A DNA stretch of 64,000 nt from CAIXPS01 sp034430115 (GCA_034430115.1 DAOUFG010000021.1:79580-143579), one strand, 5' to 3'. Numbered from the stretch's first letter, positions 33,330-42,485 are shown. Numbers and translations: made by a program. Notes: generated from the sequence alone by a model not told the origin.

Positions 33330-34859
33330 ATGAAAGCGCTCCTGTCTGTGTCCGATAAAACAAATTTGGTCGAATTTGCCTCTGGCTTAAGAGATCACAA
33401 CGTAGACCTGGTGGCAAGTGGGGGCACGGCCCGCGCGCTGAAAGCAGCCGGATTACCCGTGGCTACCGTCGAAGAGCTAACCCACTCCCCGGAAGTGTTG
33501 GATGGCCGCGTGAAAACGCTCCACCCGATCATTCACGCCGGCATCCTCGCGCGCGATACCGATAGTGACCGTGCCGACCTGGCCAAGTTAGGCGCCAGCA
33601 TGATCGACCTGGTCGTTGTGAATCTGTATCCGTTTCAAAAAACGGTGGCACAACGCTATGTGACGTTGGCCGACGCCATCGAGAACATCGACATCGGCGG
33701 TGTCGCGCTCATCCGGGCCGCCGCCAAAAACTATCAGCGCGTGGCCGTCGTGTGCGATCCGTGCGATTATGACCTGGTTCTGCGCGACATCGCGCAGCAT
33801 GGCTTTGTCTCGTTGCAAACGCGCGAAGTGCTGGCGCTGAAAGCCTTCTCGCACACCGCCTCTTACGATAGCGCCATTCGCGACTATCTGACGGGCATGC
33901 AATCCAGCGAACCCACAATCCTGCCGTTGACGCTCCAAAAGCTACAGGATTTGCGCTACGGCGAGAACCCCCACCAGCACGCAGCGCTGTATAGCTATAA
34001 CGGTGCGTGCCAGGGTCCTTTGGGCGGCCAACTGCTGCAAGGCAAGGAACTGTCGTACAACAACTTGCTGGACCTCGACGCAGCGTGGCGCGCCGTCACG
34101 CAGTTCAGCGACCCCACCATCGTCATCGTCAAGCACCTCAGCCCATGCGGCATCGGCTCGGCGGCCGAGCTGCCCGCCGCGTTTCTCGCCGCGCTTGCCT
34201 CCGACGCCACCTCCGCTTTCGGCAGCGTGATTGCCTCGAACAAACCCATCGATGCGGCCACCGTGGAAGCCTTCGGCAAGTTGTTCATCGAGTGCATCAT
34301 CGCGCCCAGCTTCAGCGAAGAGGCGCTGGCCCTCCTGGCTAAGCGCAAGAACTGTCGCCTGCTGGCAATGCCGGACCTGTCCGTGGAACCCGAATACGAA
34401 TTGCGCAGCATCACGCGCGGTGTATTGCGCCAGACAATCGACCAGGGCGACCCGCAGAATACCGAATGGCGCGTGGTGACCAAGCTGGCCCCCACTGATG
34501 CGCAGATGCGCACGCTGCAATTCGCCTGGAAGGCGGCCCAGCACGTGAAGAGCAACGCCGTGGTCTTCGCAGCCGAAACGGATGGCGTGTTGGGCACCGT
34601 CGGCATCGGCGGCGGGCAGCCCAACCGCGTCGATTGCGTTCGCATCGCCATCTCGCGCGCAGGCGAGAAAACGCGCGGCGCCGTGCTGGCCAGCGATGCC
34701 TTTTTCCCCTTCCCCGACGGCATCCAGGAGGCGGCCAAGGCCGGCATCGTGGCCGTGGCCCAGCCGGGTGGCTCGGTGAAGGACGAGGAGGTCATCGCCG
34801 CCGCCGACGAAGCCGGCCTCGCGATGGTGCTCACCGGCACGCGGCACTTCAGACACTAA
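33330..34859 (+). CDS. purH: Bifunctional AICAR transformylase / IMP cyclohydrolase
   Basis: 509 residues, typical length. The N-terminal MGS-like IMP cyclohydrolase domain (ALLSVSDKTNLVEFA, SGGTARAL, HPIIHAGILARD) is followed by the AICAR formyltransferase domain (LRYGENPHQHAALY, KELSYNNLLDLDAAW, VIVKHLSPCGI, TRHFRH at the end). It performs the last two steps of de novo purine synthesis; the product, IMP, feeds guaB encoded 0.8 kb downstream. ATG 33330 is set by conservation and by the TATAAT 10 nt upstream. No ribosome-binding site is present, so the mRNA is probably leaderless. Confidence 0.96.
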   Translation: MKALLSVSDKTNLVEFASGLRDHNVDLVASGGTARALKAAGLPVATVEELTHSPEVLDGRVKTLHPIIHAGILARDTDSDRADLAKLGASMIDLVVVNLYPFQKTVAQRYVTLADAIENIDIGGVALIRAAAKNYQRVAVVCDPCDYDLVLRDIAQHGFVSLQTREVLALKAFSHTASYDSAIRDYLTGMQSSEPTILPLTLQKLQDLRYGENPHQHAALYSYNGACQGPLGGQLLQGKELSYNNLLDLDAAWRAVTQFSDPTIVIVKHLSPCGIGSAAELPAAFLAALASDATSAFGSVIASNKPIDAATVEAFGKLFIECIIAPSFSEEALALLAKRKNCRLLAMPDLSVEPEYELRSITRGVLRQTIDQGDPQNTEWRVVTKLAPTDAQMRTLQFAWKAAQHVKSNAVVFAAETDGVLGTVGIGGGQPNRVDCVRIAISRAGEKTRGAVLASDAFFPFPDGIQEAAKAGIVAVAQPGGSVKDEEVIAAADEAGLAMVLTGTRHFRH

Positions 34860-34885
34860 AGGCTGGGGGACGAGAGATGAAATAA

Positions 34886-34935
34886 GAAACCCGATATCTT
34901 GCGCTGAGAGCGCTTGAGATATCGGGTTTCTGTAT
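34886..34935. terminator. Terminator after purH
   Basis: GAAACCCGATATCT (34886-34899) pairs over 14 bp with AGATATCGGGTTTC (34917-34930) around an inner GCGCTGAGAGCGC hairpin. The tail is short in T. Confidence 0.75.
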
Positions 34936-34978
34936 ATTACCGCCGCTGAGAATAAGCCGTATAGGATAATATAAAGGC

Positions 34979-35308
34979 ATGAGCGAAGGGATACTGAGCG
35001 CGAACACAGTAAAGTTACTCCAGGAGATTGCACCAAATCAACCGGATTTGGATGCGAAAGTACGCTTGCTGCTCGAAGGTGAATATCTGCGCCGCCTGGC
35101 CCGTTATCATGAAGCTGACCGCGTGCTGAGTCAGAAGTACGGGATGTCATTCCAGGATTTTGCAGAGCGCGATGTCGTCAAGCAGAAGGAGTACGCCTGG
35201 GAAACCGAAAAAGATGAGATGGATTGGGAAGTCGCCGTGAGCGGGATCGAAACCTTCACACTCAAACTACGGAGACTGCGTGAATCCAACAGCGTACACC
35301 TCGGATGA
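34979..35308 (+). CDS. Putative antitoxin of a TumE-like toxin-antitoxin pair
   Basis: 109 residues, mostly helical (LLQEIAPNQPDLDAKVRLLLEGEYLRRLARYHEAD...KYGMSFQDFAERDVV...WETEKDEMDWEVAVSGIETF). It lacks a recognisable helix-turn-helix, unlike classical TumA. Its assignment as antitoxin rests on overlapping the TumE-like gene by 29 nt and on size and charge. A GATAAT box ends 8 nt before ATG 34979 without a ribosome-binding site, so the pair is likely expressed from a leaderless transcript with its own promoter behind the purH terminator. Confidence 0.6.
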   Translation: MSEGILSANTVKLLQEIAPNQPDLDAKVRLLLEGEYLRRLARYHEADRVLSQKYGMSFQDFAERDVVKQKEYAWETEKDEMDWEVAVSGIETFTLKLRRLRESNSVHLG

Positions 35309-35657
35309 TTTGCGCCGTGAAGCGAGTGAAGCATTGGACCGCGTCTGGTTCATCCAATCGGTCGTGGAAGATGAACAGGACAACACGGCGACCTCGTTTG
35401 TCTCATTCAGGCTGATCATTCGTGAAAGCTTGTACGTGCACGTTTTTATGAGCCAGAGGGTGTCAACACTCTATTTCGCGCTCATTCTGGACAACCGTCG
35501 CGTTTTTGGCATCGACAGCCGCGCAGGCCACTGGCACCTGCATCCGTTCGAGAATCCGGAAGCACATCAGCCACTAGCCTCGGACCTTGGCCCCCGACCA
35601 CTGCTAAGCTTTCTCGCGCGTGTGGAGGACATCCTTGGCCGAGGCGAGTTGCTTTAA
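35280..35657 (+). CDS. TumE-like (DUF6516) toxin
   Basis: 125 residues. The core YVHVFMSQRVSTLYFALILDNRRVFGIDSRAGHWHLHPFENPEAH matches the TumE/DUF6516 pattern (Y-x-H-F ... R-x-Y/F-G-I-D ... W-H-x-H-P ... H), a RelE-like fold. TumE toxins are inhibitory and neutralised by a co-encoded partner. The GTG start has GGAGAC upstream and lies inside the antitoxin gene, so translation is coupled. The target is unproven; mRNA or another RNA is the fold-based guess. Confidence 0.7.
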   Translation: MNPTAYTSDDLRREASEALDRVWFIQSVVEDEQDNTATSFVSFRLIIRESLYVHVFMSQRVSTLYFALILDNRRVFGIDSRAGHWHLHPFENPEAHQPLASDLGPRPLLSFLARVEDILGRGELL

Positions 35658-35667
35658 TAGGTTAGTA

Positions 35668-37134
35668 ATGCATATGACAATACCCGAAGCCCTTACCTTT
35701 GACGACGTTTTATTGACCCCCGGCTACACCGAGGTGTTGCCCGCGCAGGTGGACGTGCGCGCCCGGCTGACCAAATCGATCACCCTGAGCATCCCGCTGC
35801 TGAGCGCGGCGATGGACACGGTCACGGAGGGACGCATGGCAATCGCCCTGGCGCGCGAAGGCGGCCTGGGCGTGATTCACCGCAATATGACCATCGATCA
35901 GCAGGTGGAAGAAGTGGACAAGGTGAAGCGCAGCGAAAGCGGCATGATCGTGGACCCGATCACCCTCCCCCCCGAAGCCACCCTGCGCGACGCCGAAGCG
36001 CTGATGAGCCGCTACCGCATCAGCGGCGTGCCGATCACGCGCGATAACATCCTGGTGGGCATTCTCACCAACCGCGACGTGCGCTTTGTGGAACCCAAGG
36101 ACCTGGACCTGCCGGTGAGCGAGTTCATGACCAGCGACGGCCTGGTCACCGCGCCCGTGGGCACCACCCTGGAAGAAGCGCAAAAGATCCTGGGCAAGCA
36201 CCGCATCGAGAAGCTGCCCCTAGTGGACGCACAAGGGCACCTGAAGGGGTTGATCACCGTCAAAGACATCCAAAAGAAGCGCGACTACCCCAACGCCGCC
36301 GTGGACGGGCGCGGGCGGCTGTTGTGCGGCGCGGCGGTGGGCGTCGGGAACGACGCCGAAGCGCGCGCAAAGGCACTGATCGGCGCTGGCGTGGACGTCA
36401 TCGTCATTGACACGGCGCATGGGCACTCCAAGGGCGTGATCGAGGCGATCCGCCACATCCGAAACCTGGGCGACGTGTGCATCATCGGCGGCAACGTTGT
36501 GACGGCGGAAGGCACCCAGGCGCTGATCGACGCCGGGGCCGATGCCGTGAAGGTGGGCGTGGGCGCCGGGTCCATTTGCACCACGCGCGTCGTCTCTGGC
36601 GCAGGCATGCCGCAGATCACCGCCATCATGAACTGCCTCGAAGCCGCCGCACGGAACGATATACCGCTCATCGCAGATGGCGGCGTGCGCTATAGCGGTG
36701 ACATCGTCAAAGCACTCGCTTCCGGCGCTTCCACGGTGATGCTGGGCAGCCTGATGGCCGGGCTGGACGAATCGCCGGGCGACGTGGTGCTCTACGAAGG
36801 CCGCCGTTTCAAAGATTATCGCGGCATGGGGTCGCTGGGCGCCATGCAGGGCCTGGGCCGCGACCGCTATGGCACAGGCCAGGCCGGAGGGAAGACGGTG
36901 CCCGAAGGCATCGAAGGGCGCGTGCCGTTCAAAGGCTCATTGCGTGATTACGTCTATCAACTGGTGGGCGGGTTGCGCAGCGGCATGGGCTATGTCGGCG
37001 CAGCCAATCTGGACGAATTGCGCCACAAGGCCAAGTTCGTGCGCGTCACGCACGCCGGGCTGATCGAAAGCCACCCGCACGACGTCATCGTCACCAAGGA
37101 AGCACCCAACTACGGCATCATGTCCAACGATTGA
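35668..37134 (+). CDS. guaB: Inosine-5'-monophosphate dehydrogenase
   Basis: 488 residues, standard length. The catalytic barrel (ALTFDDVLLTPGYTEV, LLSAAMDTVTEG) is split by a tandem CBS pair (about residues 95-215). The loop VGAGSICTTRVVSGAG holds the catalytic Cys (about 303); YRGMGSLGAM and GRVPFKG follow. It oxidises IMP to XMP with NAD+ and controls GTP supply. ATG 35668 or 35674 may be used. It begins 10 nt after the toxin gene, so it may be read through from the toxin-antitoxin promoter. Confidence 0.96.
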   Translation: MHMTIPEALTFDDVLLTPGYTEVLPAQVDVRARLTKSITLSIPLLSAAMDTVTEGRMAIALAREGGLGVIHRNMTIDQQVEEVDKVKRSESGMIVDPITLPPEATLRDAEALMSRYRISGVPITRDNILVGILTNRDVRFVEPKDLDLPVSEFMTSDGLVTAPVGTTLEEAQKILGKHRIEKLPLVDAQGHLKGLITVKDIQKKRDYPNAAVDGRGRLLCGAAVGVGNDAEARAKALIGAGVDVIVIDTAHGHSKGVIEAIRHIRNLGDVCIIGGNVVTAEGTQALIDAGADAVKVGVGAGSICTTRVVSGAGMPQITAIMNCLEAAARNDIPLIADGGVRYSGDIVKALASGASTVMLGSLMAGLDESPGDVVLYEGRRFKDYRGMGSLGAMQGLGRDRYGTGQAGGKTVPEGIEGRVPFKGSLRDYVYQLVGGLRSGMGYVGAANLDELRHKAKFVRVTHAGLIESHPHDVIVTKEAPNYGIMSND

Positions 37135-37241
37135 CGCGCCTTCTCCCTGCTTCAATCCGGTCTTTGATTTAAAATCTAACAGATAGAGGCAGATTCAACG
37201 CGCGCACAAAACGCGCTCATGTATTACAGCCGGAGGTCATC

Positions 37242-38420
37242 ATGGCTCTGAACAAACGAACAATTAAAGATATCCAGCCGCTGCAAGGCAAGCGGGTGCT
37301 GGTTCGTGTGGACTTCAACGTGCCGCTGAAGAACGGCGTCATCGGCGACGACACGCGCATTCGCGCCGCGTTGCCCACCATCCAATATATCCTCTCCAAT
37401 GGCGCTTCGGCGGTTTTGATGTCGCACCTCGGCCGTCCCAAGGGTGTCGATCCATCCCAAAGCTTGAAGCCCGTCGCCACGCGCCTGGGCGAATTGCTGG
37501 ACAAGCCCGTCAAGTTCGCCGACGATTGCATCGGCGCCGCGACGGAAGAGATGGCCAAAGCGCTCAAGCCCGGCGAAGTGTTGCTGCTGGAGAATCTGCG
37601 CTTCCACAAGGAAGAAGAGAAGAACGACCCGAACTTCGCCAAGCAGCTCGCTGCAATGGGCGAAATTTACGTGGACGACGCCTTTGGCAGCGCGCACCGC
37701 GCGCACGCTTCGGTAGAAGGCGTGACGCACTTCCTGCCCTCGGCAGCCGGTTTCCTGATGGAGAAGGAAATCAACTTCCTGGGCGGCGTGCTGGAAAGCC
37801 CGGAGCATCCGCTCGTGGCGATCCTGGGCGGCGCGAAGATCAGCGACAAGCTGCCCGTGATCCGCAACCTGTTGCCCCTGGCCGACGTGCTCATCATCGG
37901 CGGCGGCATGGCGAACACCTTCCTCAAGGCCGAAGGCTATGAGATGGGCGATTCGCTGGTGGAAAATGACGCCCTGGAGCAAGCCCGTGAACTGCTGGGT
38001 TGCTGCAGCGGCAAGCTGATGCTGCCGGTAGATGCCGTGGTGGCCGATGCCTTCAGCAACGACGCTAATAGCAGCGTCGTGACGGTTGGCGGCGTGAAGC
38101 CCGGCTGGCGCATCCTGGACATCGGCCCGACCACGATCAGCCGCTACACCGACGCGCTGCGCGATGCGAAGATGGTGGTGTGGAACGGCCCGATGGGCGT
38201 GTTCGAGTTCTCCAAGTTTGCCACCGGCACTACGGAAATCGCCAAAGCTGTGGCAGCCACCTCGGCCATCACCGTCATCGGCGGTGGCGATTCGGTCGCG
38301 GCGGTGGAGAAGGCCGGCGTGGCAAGCAAGATCACGCACATCAGCACCGGCGGCGGCGCATCGCTGGAATTCCTGGAAGGTAAGACGCTGCCCGGCGTGG
38401 CCGCGCTACCGGATAAGTAG
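37242..38420 (+). CDS. pgk: Phosphoglycerate kinase
   Basis: 392 residues. RVLVRVDFNVPLKNG, SHLGRPKG, the hinge and GGAKISDKL mark the N-domain; NGPMGVFE and VIGGGDSVAAVEKAG mark the nucleotide-binding C-domain, with STGGGASLEFLEG at the end. It transfers phosphate between 1,3-bisphosphoglycerate and ADP in glycolysis. GCCGGAGGTCATC gives a strong ribosome-binding site before ATG 37242. No gapA or tpi is adjacent. A terminator follows at 38446. Confidence 0.96.
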   Translation: MALNKRTIKDIQPLQGKRVLVRVDFNVPLKNGVIGDDTRIRAALPTIQYILSNGASAVLMSHLGRPKGVDPSQSLKPVATRLGELLDKPVKFADDCIGAATEEMAKALKPGEVLLLENLRFHKEEEKNDPNFAKQLAAMGEIYVDDAFGSAHRAHASVEGVTHFLPSAAGFLMEKEINFLGGVLESPEHPLVAILGGAKISDKLPVIRNLLPLADVLIIGGGMANTFLKAEGYEMGDSLVENDALEQARELLGCCSGKLMLPVDAVVADAFSNDANSSVVTVGGVKPGWRILDIGPTTISRYTDALRDAKMVVWNGPMGVFEFSKFATGTTEIAKAVAATSAITVIGGGDSVAAVEKAGVASKITHISTGGGASLEFLEGKTLPGVAALPDK

Positions 38421-38445
38421 GACCTGAAGCGTAAAACGTGAATGT

Positions 38446-38478
38446 AAACCTCCGGGGATTAACCTCGGAGGTTTTTTC
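38446..38478 (+). terminator. Terminator after pgk
   Basis: AAACCTCCG and CGGAGGTTT form a stem around GGGATTAACCT, followed by six T. The preceding 38426-38446 carries a worn GTAAAACGTGAATG repeat of the CACGTTT family. Confidence 0.8.
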
Positions 38479-38519
38479 TTAGCACTCACAAGACGCCATA
38501 GGCCCTGGATTATCAGATC

Positions 38520-39446
38520 ATGAAAATAGTCAAACGAGCCATGACCGGAGAAGCAGATAAGCGCCAGATGGCTGAACTCGCTTACAGGTTCGCAACTGAC
38601 CATTTGCACGTGATAGATCAGCCCTACCGCTTTTGTTCCTGGGCATTTGACGAGCCGGACAATTGCCAGATATGGATGGACGCTGAGGGCCAAGTTCTCG
38701 CCTGGGCCGTCATGCAGACGCCCTTTTGGACAATTGACTATGCCTGCCATCCAGGCTTTGTCGGGGAACTGCACCCGCAGATATTATCCTGGGCCGATCA
38801 ACGCGCTCGTCTGTTGCGCGGAACACCTTTTGGGCACCCGATGTGGTTTGTGAACGTCTTCGATACCCAAACTGACCGCATCCACGACCTGGAGGAAGCC
38901 GGGTTCGCTTCCCAGGCGAACGTAGGCGAGAACTCCTGGTCAAAGGTGCTCATTCAATGTGCAATTGCGGGATCCATAGCGGATTGCCCCGCGCCCAATG
39001 GATTCACAATCCGTCCTCTAGATGGGCAAAATGGAATTGCGGCCTATGTTGAATTGCATCGCGCCACCTTCGAGAGCAACAGTATGACGATTGAATGGCG
39101 CTCACGCTCAGTACGTCATCCAGGATATGTCGCGGACCTGGACCTGGTGGCGACTGACCCGGCTGGCCGCCTGGCGGCATTTTGCGTTTGTTGGCTAAAG
39201 CAGGATGCCGAAACCGGCACCACTGGGCAAATAGAACCCGTGGGCGTCCGCAAAGATGTTCGGAAGCTTGGGCTGGGCCGGAGCATCCTTTCGGAAGGGT
39301 TGCGGCGGTTGCGTCATCTCGGTGCTCAACAGGTGTGCGTCGAAACCGATAACTACCGCGATGCGGCTTTCCATCTGTACGAGTCTGTCGGCTTTCGCGT
39401 CGCTCATCGCGTGCTGGTGTATCGCAAAGACTATGCCGGCCTATAG
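38520..39446 (+). CDS. GNAT-type acetyltransferase with two GNAT-like halves
   Basis: 308 residues. The C-terminal half is a clear GNAT domain (EPVGVRKDVRKLGLGRSILSEGLRRLRHLGAQQVCVETDNYRDAAFHLYESVGF: pyrophosphate-binding V/R-x4-G-x-G and the conserved Asn/Tyr). The N-terminal half is a diverged copy (RFCSWAFDEPDN...EEAGF) without the loop. Two-domain GNATs of this type act on small molecules such as aminoglycosides or mycothiol precursors; the substrate here is unknown. ATG 38520 has no ribosome-binding site. It converges with mnmA. Confidence 0.8.
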   Translation: MKIVKRAMTGEADKRQMAELAYRFATDHLHVIDQPYRFCSWAFDEPDNCQIWMDAEGQVLAWAVMQTPFWTIDYACHPGFVGELHPQILSWADQRARLLRGTPFGHPMWFVNVFDTQTDRIHDLEEAGFASQANVGENSWSKVLIQCAIAGSIADCPAPNGFTIRPLDGQNGIAAYVELHRATFESNSMTIEWRSRSVRHPGYVADLDLVATDPAGRLAAFCVCWLKQDAETGTTGQIEPVGVRKDVRKLGLGRSILSEGLRRLRHLGAQQVCVETDNYRDAAFHLYESVGFRVAHRVLVYRKDYAGL

Positions 39447-39454
39447 AGTGGCGT

Positions 39455-40756
39455 TCACCCCTCGCGCGCGATGAGCCCACCGCCGATCACGGCGTCGCCA
39501 TCGTAAGCCACCAATCCCTGCCCGGGTGTGGCGTCACGCTGCGACTCATCAAATTCCACGCACGCGGAGCCATCGGGCAAAGGCGTAAGCAAGCAAGCCG
39601 CCTCGCGCGCTTTGTAGCGCACCTTGGCGGTGCAACGCAGCGGGGCACTGGGCGCGACATCGCTGACGTAGTGCATGGCGCGCACACGAACCACGCGCGT
39701 GCCCAGCTCTTCCTGAGGGCCGACGACGATCGCGTTGCGCGCGGCATCCAGCCGCAGCACATACAGTGGCGTGGCGCTCGCGTTATGCGGCGCGATGTTG
39801 ATGCCCCGGCGCTGGCCCACGGTGTAGTAGGGCAGCCCCTCGTGCTGGCCGATCACTTCGCCCTGCGTATTGACAATCGGCCCCGGGCGGGCAATCTCAG
39901 GCGCCTGGCGCGCCAGGAAACCGCGATAGTCGCCCTGCGTCAGGAAGCACAGGTCCTGGCTTTCGGCGCGCTCGGCAGTGGGCAGGCCAAACTGGCGCGC
40001 CATCTCACGCACCTGCGGCTTGGTATAGGTGCCGCAGGGGAACATGGCGTGCGCCAGGTCGCGCTGGCCCAGCACGTGCAACACGTAGGACTGATCCTTC
40101 CTCGGGTCAAGCCCCTTCAGGAGCTTGTAATGACGGCTGTCAGATGGAGATTGACGCTTGGCGATTGATGATTCGTTATCTGCATGACCGGTTTCTAATC
40201 TCCAATCTCCAATCTCCAATCCTCCCTCAACAGCCACGCGCGCGTAATGGCCGGTCGCCAGGTAGTCGGCACCCAGCGCACGCGCGCGCTGCATTAGGAA
40301 GCCGAAGCGGATGGATCGATTGCAATTGAAGCACGGGTTGGGCGTGTTGGCATGCGCGTAGGCGTCGATCCAAGTATCCACCACCTTCTGCTTGAAGATG
40401 CTTTCGGCGTGGATGTCGTAGAACGGGATGCCCAATTGCTGGGCGATGGCACGCGCATCGGCGACCGCTTCGGGGGCGCAACAGCGATTCGTGCGTTGCG
40501 GCCCCTCGCCGCTGTTTGGCTCAGCCCATAGGCGCAGCATGATGCCCACCACGTCATACCCTTGCTGCACCAGTAAGGCCGCCGCCACCGACGAGTCCAC
40601 CCCGCCCGACATGGCCACCACCACGCGGGTCTTTGATTTTTGCTTTTTGATTTCAGGTTGCCGGTTCACGTCCGGCAGCTCAAGTTCACGATTCATATCA
40701 CGATCCGGCGAACGCTCAATCGCGTCCGGAAGAAAAACAAACTTTTCACTCACCAT
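39455..40756 (-). CDS. mnmA: tRNA-specific 2-thiouridylase, carrying an in-frame repeat insertion
   Basis: 433 residues; the start could also be ATG 40696, and the family core begins only at VVVAMSGGVDSS. PP-loop SGGVDSSVAAALL, GIMLRLW, NPCFNCN (catalytic Cys), TGHYARV, DQSYVL, QDLCFL (second Cys) and GQRRGI are intact. It installs 2-thiouridine at position 34 of Lys/Glu/Gln tRNAs. Between TGHYARV and YKLLKGLDP the family has a short turn, but here about 28-30 extra residues (GLEIGDWRLETG...KRQSPSDSRH) come from a palindromic repeat at 40144-40225. The N-terminal stretch EIKKQKSK likewise looks like translated AAATCAAAAAGC repeat. Confidence 0.93.
   Translation of the reverse strand: MVSEKFVFLPDAIERSPDRDMNRELELPDVNRQPEIKKQKSKTRVVVAMSGGVDSSVAAALLVQQGYDVVGIMLRLWAEPNSGEGPQRTNRCCAPEAVADARAIAQQLGIPFYDIHAESIFKQKVVDTWIDAYAHANTPNPCFNCNRSIRFGFLMQRARALGADYLATGHYARVAVEGGLEIGDWRLETGHADNESSIAKRQSPSDSRHYKLLKGLDPRKDQSYVLHVLGQRDLAHAMFPCGTYTKPQVREMARQFGLPTAERAESQDLCFLTQGDYRGFLARQAPEIARPGPIVNTQGEVIGQHEGLPYYTVGQRRGINIAPHNASATPLYVLRLDAARNAIVVGPQEELGTRVVRVRAMHYVSDVAPSAPLRCTAKVRYKAREAACLLTPLPDGSACVEFDESQRDATPGQGLVAYDGDAVIGGGLIAREG
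40144..40225. repeat. Palindromic repeat element inside mnmA
   Basis: In the + strand GGAGATTG (40146-40153) is complemented by three CCAATCT units at 40198-40222. The middle carries CAATCGCCAAGCG- and CCGGTCAT-like blocks (minus strand). The same blocks in the same order occur in the murJ insertion at 62080-62163. The element preserves the reading frame. Confidence 0.7.
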
Positions 40757-41010
40757 CCTAACAATCAGGATGCACCAACACGGACACATCGCCCTGGAAA
40801 GCGGCCAGTGAAGGGTTGTACTTGTACATAGGGGATTGCCATGTGAGCGAGTTGCACTTCATCGTCCACACACTCAGCCAGCGCAAAGGCCATTGGCCTA
40901 TATGCCCGGACGAATTCACAAATTATCGCATGCCTCTCGGCCCAGATTCTCCGCGCGTCAACGCATCAGCCGGCGCGTATTGAGCTTCGCCGGCATGAGC
41001 GGATGGGCAA

Positions 41011-41862
41011 TCACCCAACAATAATTTGCGCGGCGCGCACCACGTGCTTCGCCAGCACGGAGGAGGTCACCGTGCCGACACCCCCCGGCACCGGTGTGAT
41101 GTAGGCCGCTCGCGGCGCAACCTCCGCGAACTGGACGTCGCCGCACAGGTTGCCCGCCGGGTCCACATTGATCCCCACGTCCACCACCACGCTATTTTCA
41201 GCGACGAACGCCTGCGTGATCATGTTGGCCTGGCCGGCAGCGGCGATCAATATCTCCGCATTTTTGCAGGTCGCTTGCAGATCCTTCGTTTTGGTGTGGC
41301 AGATGGTGACGGTGGCGTTCCGCTTGATCAAAAGCATCGCCAGCGGCTTGCCGACTACCATACTCCTGCCCACCAGAGTGACGCGTTTGCCCGCCAGGTC
41401 AATCCCGTAATGATCCAGGACTTCGATGACAGCTTCGGGCGTACACGGGGCAAACCCGCTACTATCCCCGGCGAAGAGCTTAGCCATATTGGTCGGGCTC
41501 ATGCAATCGATATCCTTGAGCGGGTTGATGGCATTCTTAACGGCTTCCTCGCGCAAGTGCTTGGGCAGCGGCCGGAACAGCAAGATGCCATGTACGCCGG
41601 TGGCAGCGTTGACCTCGGCAAACGCCTGTTCAAAATCCGCCTGGTCGATCAGTTCCGGGAGTTCAAACACCTTGCACCCGATGCCCAACCCGCTCAGTCG
41701 TTTCATCGCGCTGCGCTCGTAGGCCAGGTCGTCGGGCCTGGCACCGACCCTGACGATCCCCAGGCAGGGGACGATGCCCTTCTGGCTCAGCGCACCAAGC
41801 TCGGTCAACAGTTCCTGCTTCATCGCGGCGGCGACCTCGGCACCTTTCATGATCACGCTCAT
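41011..41862 (-). CDS. folD: Methylenetetrahydrofolate dehydrogenase / cyclohydrolase
   Basis: 283 residues. VGARPDDLAYERSAMKRL and the catalytic region (family Lys in the Y-x3-K motif reads YERSAMK), GILLFRPLPKHL, DIDCMSP, VTLVGRSMVVGKPLAMLL (nucleotide loop) and ITPVPGGVGTVTSSVL are all present. It interconverts methylene-, methenyl- and 10-formyl-THF. The ATG overlaps the fchA stop (ATGA), so the two are coupled. A second cyclohydrolase (FchA) beside it may favour the formyl direction. The longer frame to 42144 is a shadow of fchA. Confidence 0.93.
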   Translation of the reverse strand: MSVIMKGAEVAAAMKQELLTELGALSQKGIVPCLGIVRVGARPDDLAYERSAMKRLSGLGIGCKVFELPELIDQADFEQAFAEVNAATGVHGILLFRPLPKHLREEAVKNAINPLKDIDCMSPTNMAKLFAGDSSGFAPCTPEAVIEVLDHYGIDLAGKRVTLVGRSMVVGKPLAMLLIKRNATVTICHTKTKDLQATCKNAEILIAAAGQANMITQAFVAENSVVVDVGINVDPAGNLCGDVQFAEVAPRAAYITPVPGGVGTVTSSVLAKHVVRAAQIIVG

Positions 41863-42485
41863 TTGATTGCGTCCTCCACCGCCTGGTAGATGCGATCCGC
41901 CTTCGCAATGCCCTCCGCCAGCATGGCCTGCGCCTTTTGGTTCATCTCCTCCGCGTAGGGCCGGTCCTTCATCAACTTCGTATTGATGAAGACGTTCAGG
42001 CTGGCGCCCATCAACGCGGACTTGCAAAACAACACGCCCACGCCGACGTCGCTGACGGCGATGCGGGTGCCCTTTTGCGCCAGTTCCTCGTGTAGCGCCA
42101 TCGCCTGGAGCGACTTTTGCATGATCTCCAGCGGCACGCTGCACGCCGCTTTCAGGGCCACCTCCATCGTCTCTTGCTTGATCCGCTTCTCCTCGTCGGT
42201 ATTCTTCGGCAACCCATACGCCTTTGACAGCGGCTCGAACACTTCGGCATCTTTTTGCACCAGCAAGGCAAGCTCATTCCTTAACGCTTCCGCCTGGCGC
42301 AAGATGTTCTCAATATCGGCTTGCACACTGGCATATTTCTTCTTACCCAGGGTCAGGTTGGCAACCATGCTGCCAAGCGCCACGCCCATCGCGCCGGCCA
42401 TGGCGGAAGCCCCGCCCCCGCCCGGCACCGGCGCGGCAGAGGAAAGCTCAGCCAGGAATTCCATACAGCTCTTGTCCGTTATCAT
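41859..42485 (-). CDS. fchA: Methenyltetrahydrofolate cyclohydrolase / formiminotransferase-cyclodeaminase family
   Basis: 208 residues, all-helical FTCD C-domain. Conserved PVPGGGGASAMAGAMGVALGSMVANLTLGKKKY and SDVGVGVLFCKSALMGASLNVFIN are visible. It hydrolyses methenyl-THF or deaminates formimino-THF. ATG 42485 has GGAGGT 5 nt upstream; the open frame to 42524 is discounted. It lies immediately upstream of and overlaps folD; no formate-THF ligase is in the window. Confidence 0.87.
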   Translation of the reverse strand: MITDKSCMEFLAELSSAAPVPGGGGASAMAGAMGVALGSMVANLTLGKKKYASVQADIENILRQAEALRNELALLVQKDAEVFEPLSKAYGLPKNTDEEKRIKQETMEVALKAACSVPLEIMQKSLQAMALHEELAQKGTRIAVSDVGVGVLFCKSALMGASLNVFINTKLMKDRPYAEEMNQKAQAMLAEGIAKADRIYQAVEDAIK

